Assembly: GCA_031265345.1 (NCBI GenBank)
Contig: JAISCU010000159.1
Coordinates: 1-10,975, forward strand
Reading direction: 5' to 3'
Source: Bifidobacteriaceae bacterium
Lineage (GTDB): Bacteria > Actinomycetota > Actinomycetes > Actinomycetales > WQXJ01
DNA: 10,975 nucleotides
In this document: in pieces, positions 1 to 7,921 of the stretch
Layout: every line of letters starts with the position of its first letter
Numbering within the stretch: position 1 is the first letter of the stretch
The notes under the pieces: generated by a model
What the model was told of the DNA's origin: nothing
Seen by the model: only the letters and a program-made list of their open reading frames with translations
Databases searched by the model: none
Made by a program: the position numbers and the translations under genes

Positions 1-213
1 AAGACCATCGACGGCATCTTGTACCAGACCTTCCCGGTCTATCTGCTGGTGGCCGCGATCTACCTGGTACTGACGTTCACCACAACGCGGGTGCTGCGCC
101 TGCTCGAGCGGCACCTCGACGGCCCCGAGAACTTCACGCTCGCGACCTCCTCGACGGTCCCGGAATCGATTCTGCGCCCAGGGGGTGACAATTATGGCCA
201 CCGACCCCGCTGA
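1..213 (+). CDS. Polar amino-acid ABC transporter permease, C-terminal fragment
   Basis: The reading frame is open from the first base, so this is the last 70 residues of a gene that begins upstream. About residues 7-30 form a hydrophobic membrane helix, followed by a basic segment and the sequence LLERHLDGP. This is how HisM/GlnP-type permeases of polar amino-acid importers end. In that family the permease forms the membrane channel and contacts the ATPase through a cytoplasmic loop, which lies outside this window. The roughly 35-residue tail after the final helix is longer than the short ends common in the family. The stop lies inside the following ATPase gene, a 20-nt overlap that implies one transcript and coupled translation. 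The substrate cannot be told from this piece. Confidence 0.8.
   Translation, partial: KTIDGILYQTFPVYLLVAAIYLVLTFTTTRVLRLLERHLDGPENFTLATSSTVPESILRPGGDNYGHRPR
180..188 (+). promoter_or_regulatory. Shine-Dalgarno site deciding the ATPase start
   Basis: AGGGGGTGA resembles the AAGGAGGTGA consensus and lies 8 nt (counted from the last G of the G run) before the ATG at 194. It overlaps the alternative GTG at 185, which would have no ribosome binding site at normal distance. This favours 194 as the start of the ATPase. Confidence 0.65.
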
Positions 214-1039
214 GGCTGAAGACCAAGCCGACGCCGATGCCGCTGGGTCGTCAACCGGCCCCGACGCGGGTGGCCGTTCGCGCGGCATCGTCGCCAATAG
301 CGCCTGCCCAATCGTGGAGACGCGGGACCTGCTCAAGTCGTTCGGGGAGAACGAGATCCTCAAAGGGATCGACTTCGCGGTCCACCCCGGCGAGGTCGTG
401 TCGGTGATCGGGGCCTCCGGCTCCGGCAAGTCGACCTTCCTGCGCTGCATCAACTTGCTCGAATGGCCGAGTGGCGGGGAGGTGCTCTACCACGGCGAGA
501 ACGTGCTCGCTCGCGGCTACGACGTCAACCGCTTCCGGACCCGCCTGGGCATGGTGTTCCAACAGTTCAATCTGTTCAACAACTTGAACGTGCTCGCCAA
601 TTGCACCATCGGGCAGGTCCGGGCGCTGGGCGCGACCCAGGCCGAGGCTCGCGAGCGAGCGATGGGCTACCTGGCCAAGGTGGGCATGGACCGGTACATC
701 CACGCCAAGCCGCGCCAGCTCTCGGGCGGTCAGAAGCAACGGGTGGCCATCGCGCGGGCGCTGTCGATGGAGCCGGAGGCGCTGCTGTTCGACGAGCCGA
801 CCTCCGCCCTCGACCCGGAGATGGTCGGCGAGGTGCTGGAAGTGATGGGCGAACTGGCCGAGTCGGGCCTGACCATGGTGATCGTCACGCATGAGATGGC
901 CTTCGCCCGCGACGTCTCCGACCGGGTGGCGTTCATGGACGATGGCGTGATCGCGGAGCAGGGCACCGCCGCGCAAGTCTTCTCCGACCCGGCCAAAGAG
1001 CGCACGCGGGAGTTCCTGGCCCGCTTCCACGCGGGGTGA
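194..1039 (+). CDS. Polar amino-acid ABC transporter ATP-binding protein
   Basis: This is the 281-residue ATPase subunit of an amino-acid importer (GlnQ/HisP type). It hydrolyses ATP on the cytoplasmic face to drive the permease encoded just upstream. Every nucleotide-binding motif is present: Walker [10 protein letters not shown] at about 73-81, Q-loop FQQFNLF near 122-128, signature LSGGQ at 176-180, Walker B ALLFDE at 196-201, D-loop SALD and the H-loop His near 233. The sequence ...[12 protein letters not shown]... after the Q-loop is typical of amino-acid rather than sugar importers. The first 35 or so residues are an acidic, Ala/Asp-rich extension not found in the classical proteins and probably disordered. 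The ATG at 194 is preferred over the GTG at 185 because of its Shine-Dalgarno spacing. It overlaps the permease end by 20 nt. Confidence 0.93.
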   Translation: MATDPAEAEDQADADAAGSSTGPDAGGRSRGIVANSACPIVETRDLLKSFGENEILKGIDFAVHPGEVVSVIGASGSGKSTFLRCINLLEWPSGGEVLYHGENVLARGYDVNRFRTRLGMVFQQFNLFNNLNVLANCTIGQVRALGATQAEARERAMGYLAKVGMDRYIHAKPRQLSGGQKQRVAIARALSMEPEALLFDEPTSALDPEMVGEVLEVMGELAESGLTMVIVTHEMAFARDVSDRVAFMDDGVIAEQGTAAQVFSDPAKERTREFLARFHAG

Positions 1040-1090
1040 GAAATTGCCTCTAGACTGGGCTGAAATCGCCCTGCGACGAAGGAGAGCACC

Positions 1091-2698
1091 ATGACGACCG
1101 CGTCCACCGAGACGTCCACCGACTCCGGTCTCTACCGGATCGACCCGGATTGGCGCCACCTGGCCGGCGAGGTCACCCGGTGCGCCGCCCGCGCCACGCG
1201 CGCGATCCGCAGCCCCATCGACGGCGCCGAACTGGGCGAGGTGCCGGTCTGCGAGCCGGAGGACGTCCGGGAGGCGGGTCGGAGGGCCGGGGCGGCGGGG
1301 CGGCGCTGGGCGGGCTGGTCGGTGGGCAGACGCTGCGGTGTGATCGAACGGTTCAAGGATCTGCTGGTGGAGAACCGCGACGACCTCCTCGACCTGGTCC
1401 ACGCGGAGAACGGCAAGTCGCGGACGGGCGCCTTCGAGGAGTTCCTCGACGCCGTGCTGACGGCGGGCTACTACGCCGCGAAAGCTCCCAAAGTCCTGCG
1501 GCGGCATCGTCGGCAAGGTGCTTTACCAGTGTTGACGAGCACGTATGTGCATTACGTGCCGAAAGGCGTGGTCGGTGTGATCGCGCCCTGGAACTACCCG
1601 TTGACGTTGGCCGTCTCGGACGCGGTGCCCGCCCTGTTGGCCGGGAACGGCGTCATCCTGAAACCCGACTCGGCGACCCCGTTGACCGCGCTCTACCTGG
1701 TCGGGCTGCTGCGGCAGGCCGGACTGCCGAAGGACGTGCTGCAGGTCGTGACCGGGCCGGGGAGCGAACTGGGGCTGCCGATCATCGACGCCTCGCAGTA
1801 CCTGATGTTCACCGGGTCGACCGCCACCGGCCGGACCATCGCCGCCCAGTGCGGCGAGCGGCTGATCGGCTGCAGCGCCGAATTGGGCGGCAAGAACGCC
1901 CTGCTGGTGCTGGAGGACGCCCCTTTGCGGCGGACCGTCGAGGGCGCCGTGCAGGCCTGCTTCGCCAACACCGGGCAGCTCTGCATAGCGGTCGAGCGCA
2001 TCTACGTCGCCAGGCCGCTGTTCGAGGAGTTCGCGGGTGCTTTCGCCGCCCGGACGGCATCGTTGGTGCTGGGCGGGTCAGGCGGTTGGCAGGTGGACCT
2101 GGGCCCGCTCGTCAGCCAGGCCCAGCTCGACAAGACGATCGAACATGTGGACGATGCCGTCTCGAAGGGCGCCACCGTCCTGACCGGCGGCCAGGCCCGG
2201 CCCGACTTGGGCGCCTGGTTCTACGAGCCCACCGTGCTGACCGGCGTGACGGACGCCATGACGGTGGCGCGCGACGAGACGTTCGGGCCGGTCGTGTCGC
2301 TCTACCCGGTCGATTCGGATTCTGACGCCATCGCGGCCGTCAACGATTCCGAATACGGGCTGAACGCCTCGATCTGGACCTCTTCGCCGGCGCACGGGCG
2401 CGCCGTCGGGGAGCAGTTGCGGGCCGGAACCGTCAACATCAACGAGGGCTACGCCGCGGCCTGGGGCTCGACCGACGCGCCGATGGGCGGCTTCGGCATC
2501 TCCGGGCTGGGACGCCGCCACGGGATCGAGGGGCTGGTCAAGTACACCGAGCCGCAGACCGTGGCGACCGAGCGATGGCTGGCCGTGGGGCCGCCGCCGT
2601 GGCTCTCGCGCCAGGCCTACGCGGCGGGCATGACGGTCGGGTCGAGATGGCTGCACGTCACGGCTGGGGAACTGATCAGGAAGGCAACCGCATTATGA
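1091..2698 (+). CDS. gabD2: Succinate-semialdehyde dehydrogenase (GabD2-like aldehyde dehydrogenase)
   Basis: This 535-residue enzyme of the NAD(P)+-dependent aldehyde dehydrogenase superfamily is expected to oxidise succinate semialdehyde to succinate in the cytoplasm, as in GABA breakdown. The fold motifs are complete: the oxyanion Asn of APWNYPLT at 168, the cofactor-binding KPDSATP at 191-197, the general base Glu264 in ELGGKN, the catalytic Cys298 in NTGQLCIA, and ETFGP at 396-400. Stretches such as RLIGCSAELGGKN, GQLCIAVERIYV, NEGYAAAWGS and GGFGISGLGRRHG resemble actinobacterial GabD2 more than E. coli GabD, as far as I can recall that sequence. The start is well supported by AAGGAG 6 nt before the ATG. 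Its end overlaps the SDR start by 4 nt (ATGA), so the two are translationally coupled. Exact substrate remains inferred; a medium-chain or aromatic aldehyde is possible. Confidence 0.85.
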   Translation: MTTASTETSTDSGLYRIDPDWRHLAGEVTRCAARATRAIRSPIDGAELGEVPVCEPEDVREAGRRAGAAGRRWAGWSVGRRCGVIERFKDLLVENRDDLLDLVHAENGKSRTGAFEEFLDAVLTAGYYAAKAPKVLRRHRRQGALPVLTSTYVHYVPKGVVGVIAPWNYPLTLAVSDAVPALLAGNGVILKPDSATPLTALYLVGLLRQAGLPKDVLQVVTGPGSELGLPIIDASQYLMFTGSTATGRTIAAQCGERLIGCSAELGGKNALLVLEDAPLRRTVEGAVQACFANTGQLCIAVERIYVARPLFEEFAGAFAARTASLVLGGSGGWQVDLGPLVSQAQLDKTIEHVDDAVSKGATVLTGGQARPDLGAWFYEPTVLTGVTDAMTVARDETFGPVVSLYPVDSDSDAIAAVNDSEYGLNASIWTSSPAHGRAVGEQLRAGTVNINEGYAAAWGSTDAPMGGFGISGLGRRHGIEGLVKYTEPQTVATERWLAVGPPPWLSRQAYAAGMTVGSRWLHVTAGELIRKATAL

Positions 2699-3525
2699 AG
2701 AGCTATCGCCAGCAAGGCCTGGCATTGGACGGGGCGCGGGTCGTCATCACCGGCGCGGGCAGCGGGATCGGACGCCGGATGGCGCTGGGGGCGAGTCGCA
2801 AGGGCTCGGCTGTGGCGATCTGGGACCTCGACCTGGCGCGGGCCGAGTCCGTCCGCGACGAGATCTTGGCGGAGGACGGCCGGGCCAGCGCCTTCGCCGT
2901 GGATGTGTCGGATCGGAACGCTGTGATGGCGACGGCCGAGGCGACCGGGCCGGTCGACATAATCATCAACAACGCCGGGGTCGTGTCCGGGCGGGCGCTG
3001 TTGGACGATCCTCCTGCCTCCATAGACCGCACCTTGGACGTCAACCTGCGGTCCCTGTTCTGGGTGACGCAGGCGTTCCTCGGCGGCATGGTCGAACGGC
3101 GCACGGGCTACGTGGTGACCATCGCCTCGGCGGCCGGGCTGGTGGCGGGGTCGAAGATGGCCGACTACGCCGCCTCCAAAGCCGGGGCGATCGCTTTCAA
3201 CGAGTCGCGTCGGAACGAACTGCGGGACTCGGGGAGCGGCGTGGCCACCATGGTGGTCTGCCCGTTCTACATCGACACCGGCATGTTCGCGGGCGTCAAG
3301 AGCCGCTATCCGGCGCTGCTGCCGATCCTCGAGCCGCGCCGGGTCGCCGGGGCGGTGCTGCGCGGGATCGAGCGCGGCACCAAGCAACTGATCATGCCGC
3401 CGCTGGTGCGGACCGTGCCGTTGCTGCGCCTCCTGCCGGTGGGAGCCTTCGATTTCGTGGCCGACCAGTTGGGCATCAACGAGTCGATGGAGGACTTCGC
3501 CGGGCGCCAGGGCGACCGCCTCTAG
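2695..3525 (+). CDS. Short-chain dehydrogenase/reductase (SDR16C-like, classical SDR)
   Basis: This 276-residue NAD(P)-dependent oxidoreductase has a Rossmann fold. Visible motifs are the cofactor loop TGAGSGIG at 19-26, an acidic Asp44 at the end of strand 2 (suggesting NAD rather than NADP), NNAG at 92-95, structural Asn117, and the catalytic Ser145, Tyr158 and Lys162 in the YAASK motif. The C-terminal half (CPFYIDTGMFAGVK, then EPRRVAGAVLRGI and LIMPP) resembles the retinol/17-beta-hydroxysteroid dehydrogenase group of SDRs, which act on lipophilic alcohols and ketones. The ATG overlaps the gabD2 stop (ATGA) and has AGGAAGG 10 nt upstream, so it is the start despite longer upstream reading in this frame. 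Pairing with an aldehyde dehydrogenase suggests successive oxidation of an alcohol to an acid, but this is inference. Confidence 0.9.
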   Translation: MKSYRQQGLALDGARVVITGAGSGIGRRMALGASRKGSAVAIWDLDLARAESVRDEILAEDGRASAFAVDVSDRNAVMATAEATGPVDIIINNAGVVSGRALLDDPPASIDRTLDVNLRSLFWVTQAFLGGMVERRTGYVVTIASAAGLVAGSKMADYAASKAGAIAFNESRRNELRDSGSGVATMVVCPFYIDTGMFAGVKSRYPALLPILEPRRVAGAVLRGIERGTKQLIMPPLVRTVPLLRLLPVGAFDFVADQLGINESMEDFAGRQGDRL

Positions 3526-3527
3526 GC

Positions 3528-3542
3528 TCCGGGCACCCCGGA
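3528..3542. terminator. Small hairpin between convergent genes
   Basis: TCCGGG and CCCGGA form a perfect 6-bp stem with a 3-nt loop in the 28-bp gap between the convergent SDR and LtrA stops. It could stop transcription from both sides. There is no T-run on either side, so it is not a canonical intrinsic terminator. Confidence 0.4.
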
Positions 3543-3553
3543 CGGCGTCCAGG

Positions 3554-4792
3554 TCAGCCGTCCACCAGGTCCACATGGTCGGTCTCGGCCCGGCCGGAGG
3601 CGGCGTCGCGCGCCATCACCGTCGCGGTCAGGCCGACCGCCACCAAGGCGCAAGCGCCCACGGTCCCCGCCACCGACAGCCGGGTCAGCCCCAGCCAGGG
3701 GGCCGCCATCAGAGCTGCCACCGACAAGCCGACGGGCGCCCAGCCGCGCAGCGAGCGCCGCGCCCAAGCCCCGAGCCCCCACAGTCCGGCGACGAACAGC
3801 GCCACCGGCCCGGCGACCAGGTAGCCGACCGAGACCGCCGAGACCGGGAGATCGCCCAGATGCGAGGACTCCACGGCCAGGTCGAGCCCGGCCCCCAGCG
3901 CGGCCAGGGCCACGAAGATCGAGGCGTGACCGTACCCCCAAGGGAACGCCAGGTCGCGGTCGCGGGCCAGGCGCTCCGCCATGGGTGAGATGAAATACAG
4001 CCACCACAGGGCGAACAGCAGGACCAGGCTGGCGGCCGAGACGCCGGTCAATCCCGCCGTCAAACCGGTCGAGTCCAACTCGACCTGGACCCCGGCGACC
4101 GCCACGGCCACCAGTTCGCCCAGCAGGATCAGGGTGAACAGCCCGTAGCGTTCGGCGATGTGGTGCGGGTGCCAGCAGGTCCTCTCGGCGCGTTCCGCCC
4201 AGGCCGGCACGGCCAGTTCGGCCGCCGCCAACACGGCGAACGAGGCGACGGTCCAGCCCAGGTGTGGCGGCAGCGCCAAGCGGGCCAGCCAGCCGACTTG
4301 GACCAAGGCGATGCCGATGGCGTAGCGCCGGGCGGTCCGCCCGCGTTCGGGGTCGGAACGCCCGGCCCGGAGCCACTGGCCGATCTGCGCAGCCCGCATG
4401 ACCACGTAGCCGACGGTCCCGGCGGTCCAGTCGAGGTCGCGGAAGGCCTGGACCAGCCCGGCCGCCAGGATCAGCACCCCAACCATTTGGAGCATCACCA
4501 TCAGCCGGTACGGCCCGTCGTCGACATCGTAGGAGGACGCGAACCAGGTGAAGTTCATCCAGGCCCACCAGATCGCGAAGAAGACCATGGCGAAGCTGAT
4601 CAATGATCGCGCTGCGGAGCCGGCGGCGACGCCCTCGGCCAATTGCTTGACGGCGCTTCCGACCGCGACCACGAAGACCAGGTCGAAGAGCAACTCCAAA
4701 GGTGTCGAGGTGCGCCCGGCCTCGTGGATGGGACGCGGCCTCATGCGTTTGTGCCAGCGAAAATGTGACGGCGCGGTGGCGGCATCGGGCAT
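3554..4792 (-). CDS. LtrA-family (low temperature requirement protein A) membrane protein
   Basis: This is a 412-residue polytopic membrane protein. The family hallmark TPLELLFDLVFVVAV sits at about 30-44, followed by the second conserved segment WWAWMNFTWFASSYD and then YRLMVMLQMVGVLILA. The rest alternates hydrophobic helices with short Arg/Asp-rich loops, about ten or more membrane spans in all. LtrA was named from a Listeria mutant unable to grow in the cold; its molecular function is not known, and many actinobacteria carry copies. The start is uncertain. The ATG at 4792 gives the usual short lead-in before the hallmark, but its GGTGG is too close to be a good ribosome site. A GTG at 4828 and an internal ATG at 4744 are alternatives. 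It is convergent with the SDR and divergent from the surface protein, so it is probably transcribed alone. Confidence 0.85.
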   Translation of the reverse strand: MPDAATAPSHFRWHKRMRPRPIHEAGRTSTPLELLFDLVFVVAVGSAVKQLAEGVAAGSAARSLISFAMVFFAIWWAWMNFTWFASSYDVDDGPYRLMVMLQMVGVLILAAGLVQAFRDLDWTAGTVGYVVMRAAQIGQWLRAGRSDPERGRTARRYAIGIALVQVGWLARLALPPHLGWTVASFAVLAAAELAVPAWAERAERTCWHPHHIAERYGLFTLILLGELVAVAVAGVQVELDSTGLTAGLTGVSAASLVLLFALWWLYFISPMAERLARDRDLAFPWGYGHASIFVALAALGAGLDLAVESSHLGDLPVSAVSVGYLVAGPVALFVAGLWGLGAWARRSLRGWAPVGLSVAALMAAPWLGLTRLSVAGTVGACALVAVGLTATVMARDAASGRAETDHVDLVDG

Positions 4793-4989
4793 GCCACCAA
4801 CTCTGTCACACCGCCCGCCTGGCCACACCCACCGTCCCCGATGCCCAGATGACGGGAAAAAACTGGTGAAGCGCGCTGATTTCTACCTAGGTGGCTCGCT
4901 GTTTCCGGGAATTGCCCAGTCGTGGCCCACTACCTTGGGAATCGAATCATCGGCACTTCGACCCCGCAGTAAATTCTGGGAGCTAGCGC

Positions 4990-7767
4990 ATGCAGCCACT
5001 CAAGGCCTTGGTCCGGCGCATCGGCGTCGCGCTGCTCGGCCTTACCCTTTTGGGGGGGCTGACGGTGATTGGCGCCAGCGCCCCGGCGGCGGCTAGCGAT
5101 TGTCTTCTGCAACGCCTGGTCGACACGGGCGGTTTGGTGGCGGTCCCAGCCGGTTGCCGCGAGGATGGCCCGGTGATGATCAAGAAGAACGTCGAGTTGG
5201 CGGGTGGCCCCGTCGAAGTGACCGGCGGATTCGTGGTCGGGTCCGGGGCGACGCTGACCGTGATCGACAACACCGCTGTGATCGGCCCGGTGACGGTCCA
5301 GGACGGCGGGACCCTGGTGGCCACCGGCAGCGCGACGAGCATCGACGGCACGGTCTGGGTGCAGGGCGGCGGCACGGCGTCCTTCGCCGGAGTCGGACCA
5401 ATCGGGGTGAGCGTGACCGATGTCACGAACCAGGGCCTGGTTCAAGCGGGGGGCCTGATCAAGCTCGGCCAACCGACGCGGGGGATACCGGTGCCGACGG
5501 GCCGCAGCGCGCGCATCGACCTGACCGGACTGGCCGTGGGCGCCGAGATCTGGTTCGAGACGCCGACGGAGCCGGTCATCGCGGCGCGTCTGCTGGAGGG
5601 CAGCCTGTCAGTGGGCGGCCCCGATTCGATCAAGTGCGACTCGGGCAATTGTCGCGTCGACACGGTCGCGTCGCCAACCGGCGACCTGTGGCTCCAGCTG
5701 ACGCCTTCGGCCGGCCCGGCGTCCCCGTCCCCGTCGGTGCCCAGCGCCAGTCCAGAGCCGTCCGCGGCCGGGCCCTCGGCCCAGCCCTCGACCGAGCCGA
5801 AGCCCGCCGACATCGCGGAAGAAGTGGCCCAGGCCCCTCACGAAGCGGTCATCGAATTGGCGGCCGGCGCCGTGGTCGCCCGCACCATCGTGATCGCGGA
5901 CCGTCGCCAGAGCGCGCTCACTGTGACCCTGACCGGCGGCCCGATCAAGCGCGGCTTGCCGGGTCCCCTCATCCAGGTCCCGGCCGGCTCCACCCTGACT
6001 TTGCGCGACATCGTCATCGATGGCGATTGGGCGGGCCCGACCGACGCCTACGCCCCTGTCGTGGAGGTCGCCAAAGGCGGACGGTTGTTCGTGGCGGAAG
6101 GGGCGAAGATCACCTCTAACCGATCCTTCGGGATCGTCAACGCCGGGACGTTGAACGTGGTCGGCCCGGACGCGGCCGTCACGAATTGCACGGTCGATGC
6201 CGCCGCCCTGGACTTGGCGGTCGGCCCGGTCGGCGGGGCCGGAGTTTGGAACCAGGCCGGGGGCGAGTTTTGGATGAGTGGCGGCGCCATAGCTAACAAC
6301 ACGGTCACGGCCGGCGGCGCCGCCTCGGCGTTCGGCGGCGGCGTGCTCAACGCCGGTGCGATGCGCCTGGCGGGCGGCTCCATCACTGGGAACCAGGTCG
6401 ATGGCGGCGGCGGCGGCGTGGCGGTGGTCCGGCAGCCTGGTTCGGACCACGGCGGACGTCTCGACGTGGGCGGTTACTATCTGGCGGTGGCAGGCGCCGA
6501 ATTGCCGAACGTGCGGTCGAATAGTGCGGCGTTCGGCGGCGGGGTGGCAGTGGTCGATCACGCCGAATGGGGTGGCCAGGCCACGTCCGTGGCGCAGCCC
6601 CAAGTCCCCGGGGACGTGCCTTCGGCAGTGCTGGACCGGGGCGTGTTGGACGCTAACCAGGCCTCGGGGCAAGGCGGCGCGGTGATGGCCTATGGCGGCA
6701 CGTCTGTCGGCCTGGACGGCCCGTTGTCGGTCCTGGCCTCCAACCGGGCGGGCGCGGCTGGCACCGACGGCGTGGCTGTGGCGGATGCCTATCTGCGCGT
6801 CAACGGCGACGTGCGGACCGAGGCGGGCGGTGGCATCGCGCTCCTGCGAGAAGGCTGGCCCATGGTGGTGGGCGGCGGCTTCACCGAGTCGGGACGCCTT
6901 GTGATCGAACAGGTCGAGGGCCTGGCGGCGGGCGGGTCCCTGACCGCGATCCGCCTGGATGAGACGGTTGGGGCCGTGTCCGCCGCCGCGCTGGGCGCGA
7001 TCACTTTCGCGATCGACGGCCTGTCGGTGGAACTGGTGGTTGGCGGAGACGGCCAGGTGGTGCTTCGGGGCCAGTTGACTCCCGACACGCCGACCGTGCC
7101 GGACACGCCGCCATCGTCCGGGCCGAGCACCCCCGGCGTGCCGTCCACCGGCCCGTCGAAGCCCGCCACGCCGAGTTCCCGACCGAGCACCGCCGCGCCC
7201 ACGAAGGCGCCCACGACAGGGCCCACCACCCGGCCCTCCTCGGTGCCGAGCGCGCCGAGCAGTCGCCCCGCGACTCCCAGTCGTGACCCGGCGTCTCCGG
7301 CCACCCAGTCCGGTCGACCCGCCAATCCGACCCGCCCAGGCGGCGGGGCCGCGTCCGCCAATCCGGCGCGCGGCCAAGCTCCTGCGACAGGCGGGGGCCG
7401 CGTCGCATCGGCAGTCGGCGGGGCGGGGTCGAGCGGGGCCGCGGGATCGTCCTACTACGTTGAGGACGGCCCCGGAGGATCAGACGATCCGGGCGCCAGT
7501 GAATCGGACGGGCGATCGCCGAGCACAGGCGCCAGCGCGAAGGCGTCGGCGAGCAGCCCGGCCAGCGCGGCCGCGAGCCAGTCGGGGTCGCCGTCCGGAC
7601 CGGGCGAGGCTGAGGCTGGTCCCGGCGGCCCGAATCTGTCCGTGCCCGAACCACCGCCCGGCGCGTCATCGAGGACCATCGGGTTCGCCCTGATGGCGAT
7701 CGGAATCTTCGGGTTGGCCGGTCTGGGGATGTACGTGTTGCGGCGGGGCGGCTTCTTCGCCACCTGA
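4990..7767 (+). CDS. Exported, membrane-anchored protein with beta-helix-like repeats and Pro/Ser/Thr stalk
   Basis: This 925-residue secreted protein is of unknown function. Residues 1-35 are a Sec signal peptide: basic MQPLKALVRR, a Leu/Gly-rich core, and cleavage likely after APAAA. Residues 36-237 are beta-rich with short turns. A Pro/Ser/Ala-rich linker (about 238-275) follows. From about 276 to 660 come Gly-rich strands such as GGAIANNTVTAGGA and GGGVLNAGAMRLAGGSITGN, spaced like the coils of a right-handed parallel beta-helix and resembling Pmp/autotransporter or pectate-lyase-like repeats. Residues 698-894 are a long Pro/Ser/Thr/Gly stalk. A single hydrophobic helix at about 896-917, then RRGGFFAT, should anchor the C-terminus in the membrane. 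There is no LPxTG-type signal before this helix, so sortase attachment is unlikely. GGGAG lies 7 nt before the ATG. Adhesin, wall-associated scaffold or polysaccharide-binding protein are all possible. Confidence 0.85.
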   Translation: MQPLKALVRRIGVALLGLTLLGGLTVIGASAPAAASDCLLQRLVDTGGLVAVPAGCREDGPVMIKKNVELAGGPVEVTGGFVVGSGATLTVIDNTAVIGPVTVQDGGTLVATGSATSIDGTVWVQGGGTASFAGVGPIGVSVTDVTNQGLVQAGGLIKLGQPTRGIPVPTGRSARIDLTGLAVGAEIWFETPTEPVIAARLLEGSLSVGGPDSIKCDSGNCRVDTVASPTGDLWLQLTPSAGPASPSPSVPSASPEPSAAGPSAQPSTEPKPADIAEEVAQAPHEAVIELAAGAVVARTIVIADRRQSALTVTLTGGPIKRGLPGPLIQVPAGSTLTLRDIVIDGDWAGPTDAYAPVVEVAKGGRLFVAEGAKITSNRSFGIVNAGTLNVVGPDAAVTNCTVDAAALDLAVGPVGGAGVWNQAGGEFWMSGGAIANNTVTAGGAASAFGGGVLNAGAMRLAGGSITGNQVDGGGGGVAVVRQPGSDHGGRLDVGGYYLAVAGAELPNVRSNSAAFGGGVAVVDHAEWGGQATSVAQPQVPGDVPSAVLDRGVLDANQASGQGGAVMAYGGTSVGLDGPLSVLASNRAGAAGTDGVAVADAYLRVNGDVRTEAGGGIALLREGWPMVVGGGFTESGRLVIEQVEGLAAGGSLTAIRLDETVGAVSAAALGAITFAIDGLSVELVVGGDGQVVLRGQLTPDTPTVPDTPPSSGPSTPGVPSTGPSKPATPSSRPSTAAPTKAPTTGPTTRPSSVPSAPSSRPATPSRDPASPATQSGRPANPTRPGGGAASANPARGQAPATGGGRVASAVGGAGSSGAAGSSYYVEDGPGGSDDPGASESDGRSPSTGASAKASASSPASAAASQSGSPSGPGEAEAGPGGPNLSVPEPPPGASSRTIGFALMAIGIFGLAGLGMYVLRRGGFFAT

Positions 7768-7790
7768 GCTGCAAGGGCTGAGCGGGAACC

Positions 7791-7857
7791 GATTTTGCCG
7801 GCTGTCACGCCCATGCCTGGCGAAGTGAGGCACCGACGCGTCAGCCGGATCAAAATC
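7791..7857 (+). terminator. Large inverted repeat downstream of the surface-protein gene
   Basis: GATTTTGCCGGCTG (7791-7804) is complementary to CAGCCGG-AT-CAAAATC (7842-7857). This gives 14 pairs with a 2-nt bulge, and the loop holds a smaller GCCT/AGGC hairpin. It begins 23 bp after the stop codon, so it may end the transcript or protect its 3' end. There is no T-run after it. The 5' arm GATTTTGC recurs at 7910-7917, which would allow an alternative pairing with the 3' arm. Confidence 0.45.
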
Positions 7858-7882
7858 TTCGTTATGGAACTTAGCACTGGCA

Positions 7883-7898
7883 TGTGACTTGCGTCACA
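7883..7898. promoter_or_regulatory. CRP/GlxR-type operator palindrome
   Basis: TGTGACTTGCGTCACA is a perfect 6-bp inverted repeat with a 4-nt centre and matches the full TGTGA-N6-TCACA consensus of CRP-family regulators, including actinobacterial CRP and GlxR. Corynebacterial GlxR sites often carry TA at the centre; here the centre is CTTGCG. The nearest downstream element on the plus strand is the structured region at 7943-8148. No other gene start lies within several hundred bases, so if functional it probably acts on a non-coding transcript. No clear -10 hexamer could be picked out. Confidence 0.5.
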
Positions 7899-7921
7899 GC
7901 GAGCTGAGTGATTTTGCTAAC

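Noticed and set aside
251..1516. Minus-strand open frame of 421 codons across the ATPase and gabD2
   Set aside because: The composition is that of an antisense shadow, while all ABC and ALDH motifs lie on the plus strand.
4885..4892. ACCTAGGT palindrome upstream of the surface-protein gene as an operator
   Set aside because: Eight bases of perfect symmetry are common by chance, and no second copy or promoter boxes were found beside it.
5608..7377. Minus-strand open frame of 589 codons opposite the surface-protein gene
   Set aside because: It is an Arg/Gly/His-rich shadow frame caused by high GC; the plus strand has a signal peptide, repeats and an anchor helix that make sense.
7371..7400. 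Sortase signal from the APATGGG stretch
   Set aside because: It lies inside the stalk more than 100 residues before the membrane helix, not directly ahead of it, and lacks the Leu of LPxTG/LAxTG.
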